Of a stretch of DNA of 64,000 nucleotides, positions 13,311-25,335 are shown one piece after another; the stretch's first letter is position 1; each line of letters begins with the position of its first letter. Source of the DNA: Nematostella vectensis (lineage: Eukaryota; Cnidaria; Anthozoa; Actiniaria; Edwardsiidae); assembly GCF_932526225.1 (NCBI RefSeq), contig NC_064043.1:10583821-10647820 (forward strand). The letters are read 5' to 3'. The notes under the pieces were generated by a model that saw nothing but the letters and a program-made list of their open reading frames with translations, was not told the origin of the DNA and made no database searches. The position numbers and the translations under genes were made by a program.

Positions 13311-15723
13311 ATACATTGTGCGCGCCTATACGCGCATCGTGTGCGCGCCAGTATGAGGAACACCTGTCATCACAGCTTAGTACTATGATTGATGTTCCTA
13401 TATAAAATCTTAATGATAATCCAAACGCGACAACTAACGAGCTAATAAGCACGATCATTCATTACTGTTCCTCAATGGTCACTGTTCGCGGGATAGAAGT
13501 CTGTTTTTAGTTACTTCAAAGCAATCAAATGGAACGAATGACGTCTGTTTGTGCCACGGATATCAGTGGGTGGCCACAAACGAGTCAATCGGGCAAGTTT
13601 AACATGCTTATCTGTACTCAGTAACAAAAGAAGGCAATCATCTCTATGTGGAGTGAAGGCAACTTATGCGGAAATCTCGCGAAATGATTCATGAATTGAT
13701 AAAGGACTTTCTGCTCCTACAATTACCTTTGCCCCTAACCTCTCCCCTCCCCTCGATCAAGATAACCGCCGAGATTTTAATAATTGCATGAGTCCCCATC
13801 GTTGAATACCTCAACTTTACTGTTAAATTTTTACTGACATTGTTTTCATATTTTGTCGCCGTCGCTTCAGGCAATGTGTTGTATTCATGTGTTTTTAGTT
13901 GAACTCTGCTTTTCGGAACGCGCTTTCTCACAATCAATATGGCGTTCAAGCCCGCCGTAATGGCTTGATAACTTCAATTAACGAGGAGATAATCCGCATA
14001 TGAGGACGGAGCAATAAATAGGGCATGCCTCACTAGAAGTTCAAAAGGAGAAAATAGAGAACGATTGGAATCACCTCTAATCGAAAACGCAGAAAGCTAG
14101 TCGGAAAGCCTAAGAGATTTCACCTATCCCTTGCCTGATCTTGGCGTATGTTCGGTAAAGCATAGAGTCATATTCACCATTTTCTTCATAAGAAATCAAA
14201 CACATGCGTTAAATTAACCAAATAACCACCAATATGAAACTATAGTCTAATAGCGATTATCATTTGAATCCTTATTTGGCTTTAGCTAGAGGGCCAAGAA
14301 GTCAAGATTCTTTGGTATAAAAACTTGCTGTGATACTGTGATTGGCTTAAAGACGTGGATTAGATTTTACAAGTACAATAATCACACCAACAAGGCTTAG
14401 AGTACTTCAAACTGGATTGCGAGACAATTTTAGTGGTTTGCGTATGATTTTACCTTTGTATCATAAAAATGTGAAAAAAATTGGACGAAACGTCATGAAT
14501 GCCACGTAGTTCGGGTCCTAGAATGGGCTCAGGGGCAACCCGCACCAGTCCCCCCCTATCACACCATAAATCCACCTACCCACTCAACTACCGGCCCCTT
14601 TGACTGTCCTCAAAAGATGTATTTTTCAATTGAAGAATCCACTAATCTTTTCATTGGCCGTCTGTTGTAACTATTGTCATCATGTACTCATATGTGCCAC
14701 TGATTTTTCAATAATACCCACCCAGAAGAAAAGCACACGTTAATACGCGCGCGGTTCATACAGTAACTTTCCTAGCAGACCGAGTTCACGTACAGTACTG
14801 GTCAACGCACCTCAAACTCGAGTGTAATCGTGCATGCGCATACGTGAAGCATTTGAATTCTCAATAAGCCATTGCTATGTATCTGTGGTAGATCCCCTAT
14901 TCTAAGCTCCGTGTTAACATTTGCCATCGCCACAAAAAAAGAACAGACAGTCTGAAGTATGATGTCACAGAGGTTGAATACCTCGTATGTGCAACAATAA
15001 ATGCCAACGCCATTATCACCCCCAAACAGGATGGAATAACAGACTTTGATTGCGCTACGAGTTTAAACTTTCCTTAGTCTCTTTTTAAGAATGATATGTT
15101 GGTTGACCCCTTAAACTATGTGGTCGAATTCTGTAAACCAATCAGAGAAGAGAATGACGCCCGTGGCCAGCGACAGACAGGCGAGACGTGCAAAAACGTG
15201 TGAATAGGCCTCCTCTGAGACACAAACGATTAACCACCCTCCACCGAGAACCAAGAATATCAAACTTAACAAGGCGCCAGAGCTTCGTCCCTGGGTTCAG
15301 AGGCCATATAAATAAAAAACATAATCTCTTCTTTCTAATCCAAATTAGTGATAAGTCCCGATAACGAATAGTCCCAAAAAGAGAGGCATTCTCGTTAATT
15401 GTCCACATATTCTCTTCTCCCGTAACCTTAGGAAGGCTCATAATTCCTAAAAAGGAAACCAGAAGCGGATGTTTGCATTGCTTGCATTGCAATAGTAGCT
15501 AGACCATGTGATCGATCGTGATGAGTTTAAGCTAAATTCAACGGACATTAGATACGCGTTTTATTGTCCCACCGCGTGAAGTGATACTGAGAAGGCTGTC
15601 GAACCCTTTTGGCTCACACTCCGTGGTGCGTCCTGTTGATTATTGTATTTGACCCCAAGCGCTACGCTACTGATCAGTGATCATAACTTCGCATCCAGCA
15701 AAGTGGACGGACTGGTTCTCACG
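13311..15723. other. Intergenic region upstream of receptor gene A
   Basis: No exon is recognised. The first bases after the array (to about 13345) are degenerate GCGCGCC-rich remnants. The remainder contains only short open frames. The promoter and 5' UTR of gene A should lie at its right end, but I see no clear TATA box. Confidence 0.45.
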
Positions 15724-15843
15724 ATGGAGAAATTGTGTTATCTTACGCGTGTTTTATTTGCGCTATTTGTCATCATTGATCACTTGTGGTTGGTCAGGAG
15801 TTACGCACAAGAATATGTTACTGACGAAAGCTGTAAAATAAAG
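15724..15843 (+). CDS. Gene A exon 1: signal peptide
   Basis: 40 codons start at the ATG in ACGATGG. The hydrophobic core YLTRVLFALFVIIDHLWLV ends in SYA-QE, a plausible signal peptidase site. The donor AAG|GTAAGT follows and the phase is 0. An upstream open stretch in the same frame starts at 15643, but this ATG gives a typical signal peptide. Confidence 0.75.
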
Positions 15844-18800
15844 GTAAGTCTAGATAACAACAACACGAGAAGACAGTCCTCTCGTGACGAATATCCCCAT
15901 TAGAAGCAGATATATCACTCCCTCTTCCACGCCTAATGTTTATATAGCATATTATTGTCACATTTAAACACACAATAAACGCAATGGTACTTCATTAGCG
16001 CTAACACCGCAATGTACATCATTTCTTGCGGGTGAAACTAAATTATGGGTCTCTTTCGAACAGACAGGGATGAATATTTTTAATCATTCGTAGCTTATAG
16101 TCCGAGAGATTCTCGGGCACTTATCAATTAATCTAAAATCCAATGCAAAAAAAACAAGAAAAGTGAAAAGAGGAATTTCTCGGGATGAGAAATTCTACGA
16201 GGAATTGTTTCCTGCTTTCCTGCGTGTATAAAAAGCGTTTTTTGGGGGTAATGTTGAGGGCATATTTTTGCGGTTCAATATAATATATCTGGGTTTCGGA
16301 ACTCAGGCGCTCCGTGCGTGTTGTGTGATGCCTGTTATATCACTTTGGTCATGTTGTTGAAACGCTATTAATCATCATCTCCGACTGTCGAAGTCGTCAG
16401 CCTCTCGCTCAAGTTCATATGTTTGAATCTCAAGGGCAACGTCTCTGCTGACGAAATCAGTAGAGAACATAAAAAAAAACAAAGACCAACACCCCCCAGA
16501 TCCCCCTGTAATGTGGTCTACAGCACTTGTGCTTTCACAGCACGCAAGCAGTGCATTAACCTTAGACTTGGTGTGCAGGATGAGTGTTTGAACGGCCGGA
16601 AGGGATCAAATACAAATCTTCCGGGGGTGGTAATGGGCTCATGCAATCAACCGAGACCAAGAAGGGGGGAATTGCCAAGCACATCAAACAAACGAGACGA
16701 TGTGGTAAATAATAACAAAGTCACTAACCTGACACAAACGTCTTGAGATCATTTGTTTATATTATTTTCCGAAATATGATGGGACTTTCTTTTACAATTG
16801 GAAAAAAGGATCATGATAATGCGAATTTAGTTATGTTGAAATAAATTGACCTATACGTCTACATATACTTATTCTGCAAACGTGAACTCTTCTTAGTTTT
16901 TCTGCGAAGATTTTGGAAGCATTGTCTAAAAAAACACGGTTTTATGAGTATTTCACCAAAGTTCTGATTGCGCGAAAAAATGTAAAAAAAGGTAGGTTAA
17001 ATGCCTTGTGTAAGTTTCCAGAGAGACCAGAAGTAACTTCAAGCGAATAGCCCCACTTCCATCACCCAGAAGGAGGAATTAAATCCACGTATACAGTAGG
17101 CGTTCCCAGATCTGCGTCATTGTCTAACAGAAACGCTAAACAGGAAGCCAACACTAAAACATAACGGGTATCCCACGGCTAGGAACGCTTGACACTTGAC
17201 CACGAGCTCTAGGAACAACTGGAAGTAGATTGGTTTCCTGCTGCTAAAAGTATTTAACAAAACTATTCCCATGGTGCGTGAGGCCCATTGGACATGCAAA
17301 AATATTTCGTGTTTGGAAAAGAGATGTTTTTTATCCTGCAAGCTAAAATGATCCACCTCTATATGGATAAACCAAAGACCTTTTTAGGAAACTTGAGCTC
17401 CTATGGTTTTGTTTCCTAATGTTTTCTAATTGTTTTATTTTACATCTCGATTATCCTTCCTGAAAATCATTTCTTAAAACTAGAAGAACGGGCAGTAATT
17501 CTTGCATCTTATTATGTGGTCCAGTCAGTGCGACCCCTTCTGCTATTTATTTTCACAGTGTTTAATGTTGACAAAACATTGTTTGGAACCCGAGAACTGT
17601 GCGATGTTTATCTGAGCTGAGTGTCGTGTAAAATCACCATGCATTTCCATTTTTAGGGATTCATATATGGTATGTACTTATATAACATAAAAAGTCTTAC
17701 AAATCTCAAGTCATTAAATGTTTCGAATTTATTTAGGAATCCGATAAAAAACATGCAATGCATTCTGTGAAGGGTAAGCTTGCTTTTAAACTATAGATTA
17801 TTACGACATAATAGCCGCGGTGTTAGAAAGGAGTTGGGGCGCAATGTGTTTCGGGGATTTTTTGTCAGGAATGTTATAAGAAATGACCTAAGATAAAGTG
17901 GGTGTCGTGATACTAAAAGTAGTTATATATTTTATTTGGAATTGGAGTCACTTAAGATAATGCACCAAAACCATGGAGAAGCCGAAAAGCACACTGCCAG
18001 AAGACAACTTTCAATGAGAATCCCTTTTTCATGCTATCGTGTTTGGGTTAGACCTCGTGATCACAGTAAACAAATGGCAATTCATTTATGCATTCGCTGA
18101 TTGGATTTCATGCTTTGTGGGAGAACTAAAAAATAGTAAATACAATTAATATTGAGACACGCTAATCCGCTCAATGCTTTACCTGGTGTGTGAGAAAAAA
18201 TACCTTAATCCACCGCATGTGCATAGTACATGCACACATCTTACGGCATGCACGTCCGCATTTTACTCTTTACGTCGTATCTAACTTTTCATCTTCGTGA
18301 AAACTGTTGAATGAGAATAATGCAGTTTGTTTAGTTTTCTTTGGTTGTTTTGTTGAGTACATAAGCCTGTCGTGCCATATTTGATGTTATGCGGCTAGTG
18401 CTAAAACCCTTCTATCTACAGCTATTCTATTTTGATTAGAGCAAACTCTTTTCGCATGTGCAGACATGAGCGGGAATTCAAAGGGTTACCGTCTAATGTA
18501 CACTCCCCTCTCTCACGAAAAAGCATTTCCGAGTGCAATAAATGGTGTTTTAAGAATGTACCGAAAAACTGCGCAGTTAGCTCACGCTACACAAGTTATC
18601 AAATAATCCACGTGTTATGTAGTAGCCAATAAGAAACATTCTTTTGTCACAGCTCAAATACGGCGAAACTATCGAGCTCAAGCACACAGATTACGTGATG
18701 AAAATAGGTTCCCGGATCAAGCTAAAATGCGCGCCACTACCAGAAAAGAAGACGACGGTGGAGTGGTTCAAGAACGGCGAGGTATTGCGCACGCGCGAGG

Positions 18801-21800
18801 GACGCATCATCGCAAGAAAGAAGAAGAAGCGAAAGAACCAGCGACTTATTATCCGGGATATCAAACCATCAGATGAGGGTTGCTATAGCTGCTATGCACC
18901 ACGTGACGGAGGACTGAAGCTCATTAAGTCCTGGAAGCTGTTTGTGGAGAGGGAAAAGGGTGAGTAGCGCGAGTAAAAAGGAATGGGAGGGGAAGGAGGG
19001 ATAATGAACATAATGAATGCATAGGTGGTGGGTCAGAAGCTCATTAGTTTTTTTAATTGCGCGGGAGATGTGTGTTGTCGTTGTCGTCGCTGTTGTTGCA
19101 TTTGTTGTTGTTTTTGTTGTTATGTCGTTATTGTGGTGTAGAGGTTATAGGTTACAGAAAGGTGAAAAAAGAAAGAATGTAGTGTGTTGTTGTTTAGTGG
19201 TTGTATTGGTGGGGGAGAGATAAAGATGGCTCAGCTTCTAAAACACGTTGATAGAGCAATGAGAGATGCGTGTTGATTATGTTGTAGTTGTGTAGTTGTG
19301 GGGGAGGGGGGCAGATTAAGAGAGTTATAGCTTCTAATTCAATTTAAAAGATGTAGGTTCGGAAAATAGACAAAACAGATAAAACGGGAATTGACATGGT
19401 CATGGAACCAAATCCAAAAGGCGACTCGAGAATGAAATGTGAATATTACATGTTGTTATATGTTTCGTATATTTATCGGCAGTCAAACCACCACCTGTAT
19501 TACGTCGGGTCACCCGGACGCACAATAAACACTGCGGCAAACCAAGACCAAACCAAGGTGAGCACAATAAACACTGCGGCAAACCAAACCAAGGTGAGCA
19601 CAACAAACACTGCGGCAAACCAAACCAAGGTGAGCACAACAAACACTGCGGTAAACCAAACCAAACCAAGGTGAGCACAACAAACACTGCGGCAAACCAA
19701 GACCAAACCAAGGTGAGCACAATAAACACTGCGGCAAACCAAACCAAGGTGAGCACAACAAACACTGCGGCAAACCAAGACCAAACCAAGGTGAGTACAA
19801 CAAACACTGCGGCAAACCAAACCAAGGTGAGCACAATAAACACTGCGGCAAACCAAGACCAAACCAAGGTGAGTACAACAAACACTGCGGCAAACCAAAC
19901 CAAGGTGAGCACAATAAACACTGCGGCAAACCAAACCAAGGTCAGCACAATAAACACTGCGGCAAACCAAACTAAGGTGAGTACAACAAACACTGCGGCA
20001 AACCAAACCAAGGTGAGCACAACAAACACTGCGGCAAACCAAGACCAAACCAAGGTGAGTACAACAAACACTGCGGCAAACCAAACCAAGGTGAGCACAA
20101 TAAACACTGCGGCAAACCAAGACCAAACCAAGGTGAGTACAACAAACACTGCGGCAAACCAAACCAAGGTGAGCACAACAAACACTGCGGCAAACCAAGA
20201 CCAAACCAAGGTGAGCACAATAAACACTGCGGCAAACCAAACCAAGGTGAGCACAACAAACACTGCGGCAAACCAAGACCAAACCAAGGTGAGCACAATA
20301 AACACTGCGGCAAACCAAACCAAGGTGAGCACAACAAACACTGCGGCAAACCAAGACCAAACCAAGGTGAGTACAACAAACACTGCGGCAAACCAAACCA
20401 AGGTGAGCACAATAAACACTGCGGCAAACCAAACCAAGGTGAGCACAACAAACACTGCGGCAAACCAAGACCAAACCAAGGTCAGCACAATAAACACTGC
20501 GGCAAACCAAGACCAAACCAAGGTGAGCACAATAAACACTGCGGCAAACCAAACCAAGGTGAGCACAACAAACACTGCGGCAAACCAAACCAAGGTGAGC
20601 ACAATAAACACTGCGGCAAACCAAACCAAGGTGAGCACAACAAACACTGCGGCAAACCAAACCAAGGTGAGCACAATAAACACTGCGGCAAACCAAACCA
20701 AGGTGAGCACAATAAACACTGCGGCAAACCAAACCAAGGTCAGCACAACAAACACTGCGGCAAACCAAGACCAAACCACACACATAGATATTTTTTTGTG
20801 ATTTAAACAGCACGCAGGGTTTTACAAACAGCTATATTATTCTAGCTACATCTAGCAGTCTCCTTTTATTTAACAAGAAAATGAGCTCATTCATGAAAAT
20901 AAAGGGACAATTTTTTGTATTACTTCTGCTCGCAGACGACTGGGACACGCCGGCATTGGGGGAGGGGGGGATGGAGGGGTGAAATCATGTTATGATAACA
21001 AAAAAAAAAAAGAGCTAAAACATATTTTGTGCTTTTTGCCCTTGTCTGCTCGCAGACGTCTGGGACAAGCCGGCATGGGGGTGGGGTAGGGGGGAGTGTT
21101 ATTGAGGGGTGGCTTGTAGTCCTTGTCAAATCTCATTTCAGCTGAGTCTCATATCTCATCGTCGTTACTTTCTAGTGAGTAGATGCCACACCTTTGCAGA
21201 GTGGACCCATCCGCTATGTAATACCTTCCCCGGCATGCCTCAGCACCTGAGAGCTATATCATTTCTCGATAAAGGGAACCCTGTGGTACAGATCACGTGG
21301 GAGCCACCATTAAAAGGTTTGTCTAGGGATAGGGACATAGACCACTTGCAAACCGGCGTTATAATGGTTGTCTTGGGACAACCAATCAGCTGACAGCTTT
21401 TGATTAATAAGATCCACAACTGATATACAACTGGGTTTGATCCCCGACCTTTAGTGTTGTCTATCGCAGATTTGACTTCAAAGGGTTAGAAGAGTGTGTA
21501 ATTTTTTTTTGGCATGTGTATTTAAATATTCATAAAAAAAGTTATGTGCTGAGAGAGAAATGAATGTACTTCTCGGTTTGTTTCTCGTGACCGAATACAA
21601 AACCGGGGTATGGGTATAAGGTTGTACCGTTCATTGGGTGTTCATGTGTTCGAAGAGTATGAGTAGCTTAGCAGGCGCGTACACAGGGAGTGCGCAGGGT
21701 GTGCGCGGACCCCCCTTGGCGGCCAAAAAAGTGGGTCATTTCTTATTAAGGAATCTTCAAATACTATGCTTTTTTCATTTGAATACCTATGACTGCGTAA

Positions 21801-23467
21801 CCCCCCCGGCCTATCCTTGGAGCACGCCTGATTAGGGTTATCACGTGTTTATGTAGTGTTTATAGGGTACGAGTATGCCTTATCACATGTTCTTGTGTTC
21901 ATATTAACGTGTGCATGTGTTTATAGGTGTATAAGCCTGCCTTGGGTTATCACGTGTTCATATGTAAATTTGTTCATAAGAGTATGATTATGCCCTATCA
22001 CGTGTGCATGTGTTAATGGGTTATGAATGTATTCATATTCATGTGTTCATGTATTTCTAGGGTATGAGCATGCCTGGGGTTACCACGTGCACTTGCTCAG
22101 TATGACAGAGAAGCGATGCTTTTACACATGCATACAGATCAATACACGAGTAAGTAAAAAACCCTCTAAAGAGAGAATGTATTTGTAGGCTGGATTTAAG
22201 GTGGGGTGCGGTGGGCTGTATGGGTGGCTCCTTATTAAAGCATTTAATTAAATTCACCCCCGCTTTTGCTTCTCCTTAATAAATGGAATTAAATAAATAA
22301 TAATATAAATGCTGAAGTAACGTGTACTTAGCTTACAGGGGTTTTGTTTTGAAAATAATACCTTGAGTAAAGAACTATATCGACTTTTAAAAGACATGTT
22401 TAAGTCCGCCTGCTCAGTACACCACCCCCCTCAATTGGGGATGCTTCCTCTCTATTTTTTCTTTAGGGGGTGGGGGATGGGGGTGGGATGAGGAGGGGTG
22501 TGTGTGTGTACTACGGGAGTTAACCTATGTTTTATCGATGTCGGTAGTGCCTCCTCTCCCCTTTGTTCGGGATGTGGTGCCCAACCCTTAAACAATCCTG
22601 GATCCATCCCTGCCCAAGAGGGCTACTGTAATAACCTTTATCTGAATATTTGTTTTTTCTTGACCGTTTGACCGTAGGATGAGCGTTTATACTGGACCTT
22701 TACCAAAGATGTCCTGCCTGACACTACCTATCGGCTGTTTGTCCAGTCTCTACCTGCAATGCATTATGGGAACAGGAAGAACATCGCCTCCGTGAAAGTC
22801 CGATCAGCCACAAAAGGTGCGTACCACACATGCGCATGGGGCGTCTCATTCAATACCTACGATTACGGGAAATATGTGAATCTATTTGTGCGCGAAAACA
22901 CGCGCACGTGTCGTCCTACTGTATTGTATCAAAGTCCCACACACAAACACCAAATAAAGCCAAATACCAGGCCAGCAATAAATCGGTTACATTACGTTAA
23001 TCAAACAGTGATTAAGGACAATATGGGCAAGGGCGGGAGGAACAGTGTTTGTTAGCCTAAATTCTGATAATATACCACAAATTTCTTTCTAATTTGGATA
23101 TAATGTGCCTTGTTTGCGACGTGTTCTCCGTGTTTAAACCCCGTGGCACGCGAACTATCTCCGACGCGCTAGCCGATACGTGCCCGGCGTTTTTGTGGCG
23201 AGTTTTACTTGTCGTTACCGCCATTTGATTGATTCTTGACGCTTTATTGATTGGCACTTGACGCTTATTGATTGACACTTGACGCTTTATTGATTGACGC
23301 TTGACACTATTTGGTTAACACACACGCTCACAAAATATGGAAACCTTTTGGTAGTTTTTTTTTTTAATATGAAGTTCATAATTCTTTCCTTGCCAGCACC
23401 TACAGAAGAAGACAACGAGGTCGCATTTGCATTATACGCGGCTCGAGATATCACGCAAAGAAGCTAG
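15724..23467 (+). CDS. Receptor gene A: secreted Ig + IL-17-receptor D1 protein (6 exons, 288 aa)
   Basis: Exons by eye: 15724-15843, 18653-18959, 21176-21316, 22061-22149, 22678-22816, 23397-23467. Every junction is GT-AG and phases match in series (0,1,1,0,1). The coding sum is 867 bases. The product has a signal peptide (residues 1-29), an Ig domain (about 41-142) and one D1 module of the IL-17 receptor type (about 143-265). A short unrelated tail then ends at TAG. No D2, transmembrane or SEFIR exon lies before gene B starts 2 kb later, so the protein should be secreted. It could be a soluble binding protein or decoy for an IL-17-like ligand, or a truncated relic. Exon 22061-22149 was found by homology to gene B, because it has no start codon of its own. 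The terminal exon is the least certain part. Confidence 0.75.
18653..18959 (+). CDS. Gene A exon 2: Ig-like domain
   Basis: The acceptor is TTTTGTCACAG and the donor G|GTGAGT. The domain has the Ig hallmarks: a B-strand Cys in IKLKCAP, the core Trp in VEWFKNG, and the F-strand DEGCYSC (D-x-G-x-Y-x-C pattern). A very basic stretch (RKKKKRKNQR) lies between strands. Gene B has a basic run at the same place (KRRKKKNGKR), which supports common descent. Confidence 0.87.
19017..19535. other. Intron 2 of gene A, low-complexity part
   Basis: GT-rich and G-rich intronic sequence (TTGTTG runs near 19075-19135, a G run near 19300) precedes the 36/42-bp array. The Val-rich open frame 19017-19223 is a product of this composition. 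Confidence 0.6.
19536..20790. repeat. 36/42-bp minisatellite in intron 2 of gene A
   Basis: About 33 units alternate between 36 bp and a 42-bp form that adds GACCAA. The core is AACACTGCGGCAAACC. Both lengths are multiples of three, so open frames run through the array on both strands (plus: STTNTAANQ repeats). These are not genes: the array lies inside an intron bounded by two well-supported exons. Most units contain CAAGGTGAGC or CAAGGTGAGT, which match the 5' splice-site consensus AAG|GTRAGT. Confidence 0.96.
20926..21105. repeat. Two-copy duplication with splice-acceptor-like sequence
   Basis: CTGCTCGCAGACG, then TCTGGGACAAGCCGGCAT or a close variant and a G-rich run, occurs at about 20927 and 21047, 120 bases apart. 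In both copies a pyrimidine-rich stretch precedes CAG. They lie in the position where gene B has its hinge exons, but no donor with the right phase follows, so I do not call them exons. Confidence 0.6.
21176..21316 (+). CDS. Gene A exon 3: start of D1 module
   Basis: Phase 1 in and phase 1 out. It encodes C-x8-C-x2-FPGMPQ then VQITWEPPLKG. The equivalent exons of gene B (CSSFPAAPS, RLTWDPPEIG) and gene C (CKSFPGIPQ, VKWSPPILG) share the paired Cys, the FP-x2-P turn and the W-x-PP strand of an IL-17-receptor fibronectin-like domain. Confidence 0.82.
21672..21830. mobile_element. Small inverted-repeat element (MITE-like), family 1 copy a
   Basis: It starts CAGGCGCGTACACAGGG and ends AGCACGCCTG, so the ends are inverted. 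Inside are GCAGGGTGTGCGC, a C run, GGCGGCCA and CTATGACTGCG. The same order of blocks occurs at 26994-27092 and, split, at 28443-29158. It lies in intron 3 of gene A. Confidence 0.7.
22061..22149 (+). CDS. Gene A exon 4: D1 middle segment
   Basis: Bounded by GTATTTCTAG and GA|GTAAGT, phase 1 in and 0 out. It encodes YEHAWGYHVHLLS, a Cys pair and IQINT. Gene B at the same place has KADLWGYEVNIVS ending CYQINS, and gene C has YNDLWGFQTQII ending CLQINS. This shared W-G-(Y/F) and C-x-QIN pattern, plus the phase, makes a short exon without its own ATG believable. Confidence 0.82.
22678..22816 (+). CDS. Gene A exon 5: D1 final strands
   Basis: Phase 0 in, phase 1 out. It encodes FTKDVLPDTTYRLFVQSLPA. 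The Y-x2-x-V-x-SLPA strand matches gene B (YEVRVQSLPAYD) and the conserved Y-E-V-x-V-x-x-LP stretch known from vertebrate IL-17 receptor D1 domains. Confidence 0.83.
23397..23467 (+). CDS. Gene A exon 6: unrelated tail and stop
   Basis: The acceptor CTTTCCTTGCCAG is followed, in the required phase 1, by 23 codons (start APTEEDNEV) and TAG. The tail does not resemble the Cys exon that follows D1 in genes B and C. It could be a true secreted-form tail or an early stop in a truncated gene. Confidence 0.5.
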
Positions 23468-23935
23468 ACAAGAATAGAGCCACCGTGATATCTGCTCCAG
23501 CGATCACTGTAACTGGCAGATACCATAGAGAACTCATACGTCACACGACGCCCCATTTCACAATCGACATTGATATTGGACCGACAGACTATTTTATATT
23601 TGAAGGGGGGGAGTGCTATTTCTTTTATCCCGGACCGTTTTGCTGCTCCAATTTTTTCCCGAAGATTATGGCTATTTTTTCTGCCAGTCTTTGCTTGCTC
23701 GATCTTTAAGGGATCTTTTTTTGGGAAAATCAGCCATCTCCCCGTGGAATATCAAATGGTCCGTCCTTAAAATAGATAGTGTCCTGCGGATCCGACCTTT
23801 CTGTCAGGATTCGAGACTGACTCTAAGAACGGCTGCGAAGAGGACTATAAAATATGTTATGCATCATTCGTTTTACACCAAACTTTAAGGCCATTGGTTT
23901 GCCCACCCCCCACCCCCTGTCAGAAAGCCATATGT

Positions 23936-23941
23936 AATAAA
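23936..23941 (+). terminator. Candidate polyadenylation signal of gene A
   Basis: AATAAA lies about 470 bases after the gene A stop codon. It is the first canonical hexamer that I noticed downstream. Confidence 0.35.
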
Positions 23942-24029
23942 AAATTACCCCCTCCCCCCTGAGACACCCCCTTCCTCCTTTAGCGAAAAGCTGAAAGGGT
24001 GTTGAAAATATTTTGCAACATCTATGGTC

Positions 24030-24158
24030 AGGGCCGTAGCAAGATGAGGCACCGGGGATATGTGCTCTCCCTCCCCTAAAATGTTTCCAAAAATGGAATG
24101 ACCAGTAGGGGCGGTACCCCCTCACCCAATATTTTCTTCCATGGACTGCTACGGCTCT
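24030..24158. mobile_element. Small inverted-repeat element, family 2
   Basis: The ends are inverted: AGGGCCGTAGCAAG at left and TGCTACGGCTCT at right, 129 bases apart. Internal GGCACCGGGG and CCCTCCCCT resemble parts near 35634-35690 and 61850-61960, which probably are relatives. It lies between genes A and B. Confidence 0.65.
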
Positions 24159-24989
24159 GATGGTTCCTGCACTCTCTATGTTAAATTTGATAACCTTTAC
24201 TTTGAATTTTGTTTCATTCTTAGGCTTATTGTATGTAGCCTTGATCTAAAGCCTCGTACGTACTGTTGTTTAGTACTGACCTAAGGGAGGGGGGGTTAGT
24301 GGAGAGGCACGTGACCCCAGTGCACTATTCTCTGATGTTATGTCACGTCAGTAAGGGATCTATTAAAAGTGGCGTCCACACGTCTAGTTTGTACATACAC
24401 ATTTGACATTTTTTTAACCATGTTGGCTTGACATGGCGGAAAAACATGACATGACGCTTCAAATAAGTAATTTGTGTTTTGATACAAGAAACCTATAGCC
24501 ATTGTAAGAAATTGTGTCTTCTTACTTGAATTGCGCGTTTTCCAGGTTTTTCCGTCATGTCTGTTGGCTTTGGAAGAATAAAAAAGTTACTTGAAAACCT
24601 TTAGTAATAATGTGTCCAAGTTGTAAATTGCATTTTATTAATAAAAGTGGCTGATATTGGTAGGTGTAGGTGACTTTGTGATGACGGTATTGAGTCCGAC
24701 GACGGCGATAATGATCAGAACGCCATATTGAAAGCCCCAGTCTCTAACGTTTTAGAGCATCACAGGTTTCCCGCGCGCTCGCCCCAGGCTGTTATAGCCC
24801 ATCTAGAAAAATGCACAGACATTGATTGACATGTTGCGCTCAGGTAACAAAAGCCATTATAGAATGTAAATTGAGGAACGGAATTAGATATTTTATTCAT
24901 CTCTCTCTATATATATCCTTTAATAGAAATTGTCTTTATTGTCGAAATTGTCTCTATGCAAACAGAATTGTCACCGCTCTAAAAACTGT

Positions 24990-25335
24990 GCTCCAAATAT
25001 CCAATGACATATCCTTAATGTAACCTTTCATTGACTTTCAGAAGTTTGTTGTTAAGAAGCTTATATAACAAAAACTGTCATTCGGCACTTTTTTTGCCCA
25101 CCCTACCCCTTCCAAATAATTAATGACATATCCTTAATGTAAAAGCTTCATTGGCTTTCGAAAGTTTGTTGTTAAGTAGCTTATATAACAAAAACTATCA
25201 TTCGGTTCTTATTTTAGCCCTCCCCACCCCATCAAATATCTAATGACATATCCTTAATGTAAACCTTTCATTGACTTTCGAAAGTTTGTTATTAAGTAGC
25301 GTATATAAAACAAAAACTATCATTCAACTCTTTTC
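24990..25335. repeat. Three-copy tandem repeat of about 121 bp upstream of gene B
   Basis: Copies start near 24994, 25116 and 25239. Each holds TAATGACATATCCTTAATG (first copy CAATGAC...), then TTCATTG-CTTTC and AAGTTTGTTGTTAAG, then TATATAACAAAAACT. The array ends about 225 bases before the gene B start codon, so it lies in the presumed promoter region. Confidence 0.9.

Noticed and set aside
9972-13405. Six overlapping plus-strand open frames of 109-678 codons with LSIMCALVVYHV-type repeats
   Set aside because: They are the three readings of one 22-bp minisatellite without stops. All frames are equally open, there is no signal of codon preference, and the start regions are random.
19400-20813. 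Long open frames on both strands (STTNTAANQ on plus, VLTLVWFAAVF and CRSVCCAHLG on minus)
   Set aside because: The unit length is a multiple of three and the array lies inside an intron of gene A. Membrane-like and Cys-rich appearances are accidents of composition.
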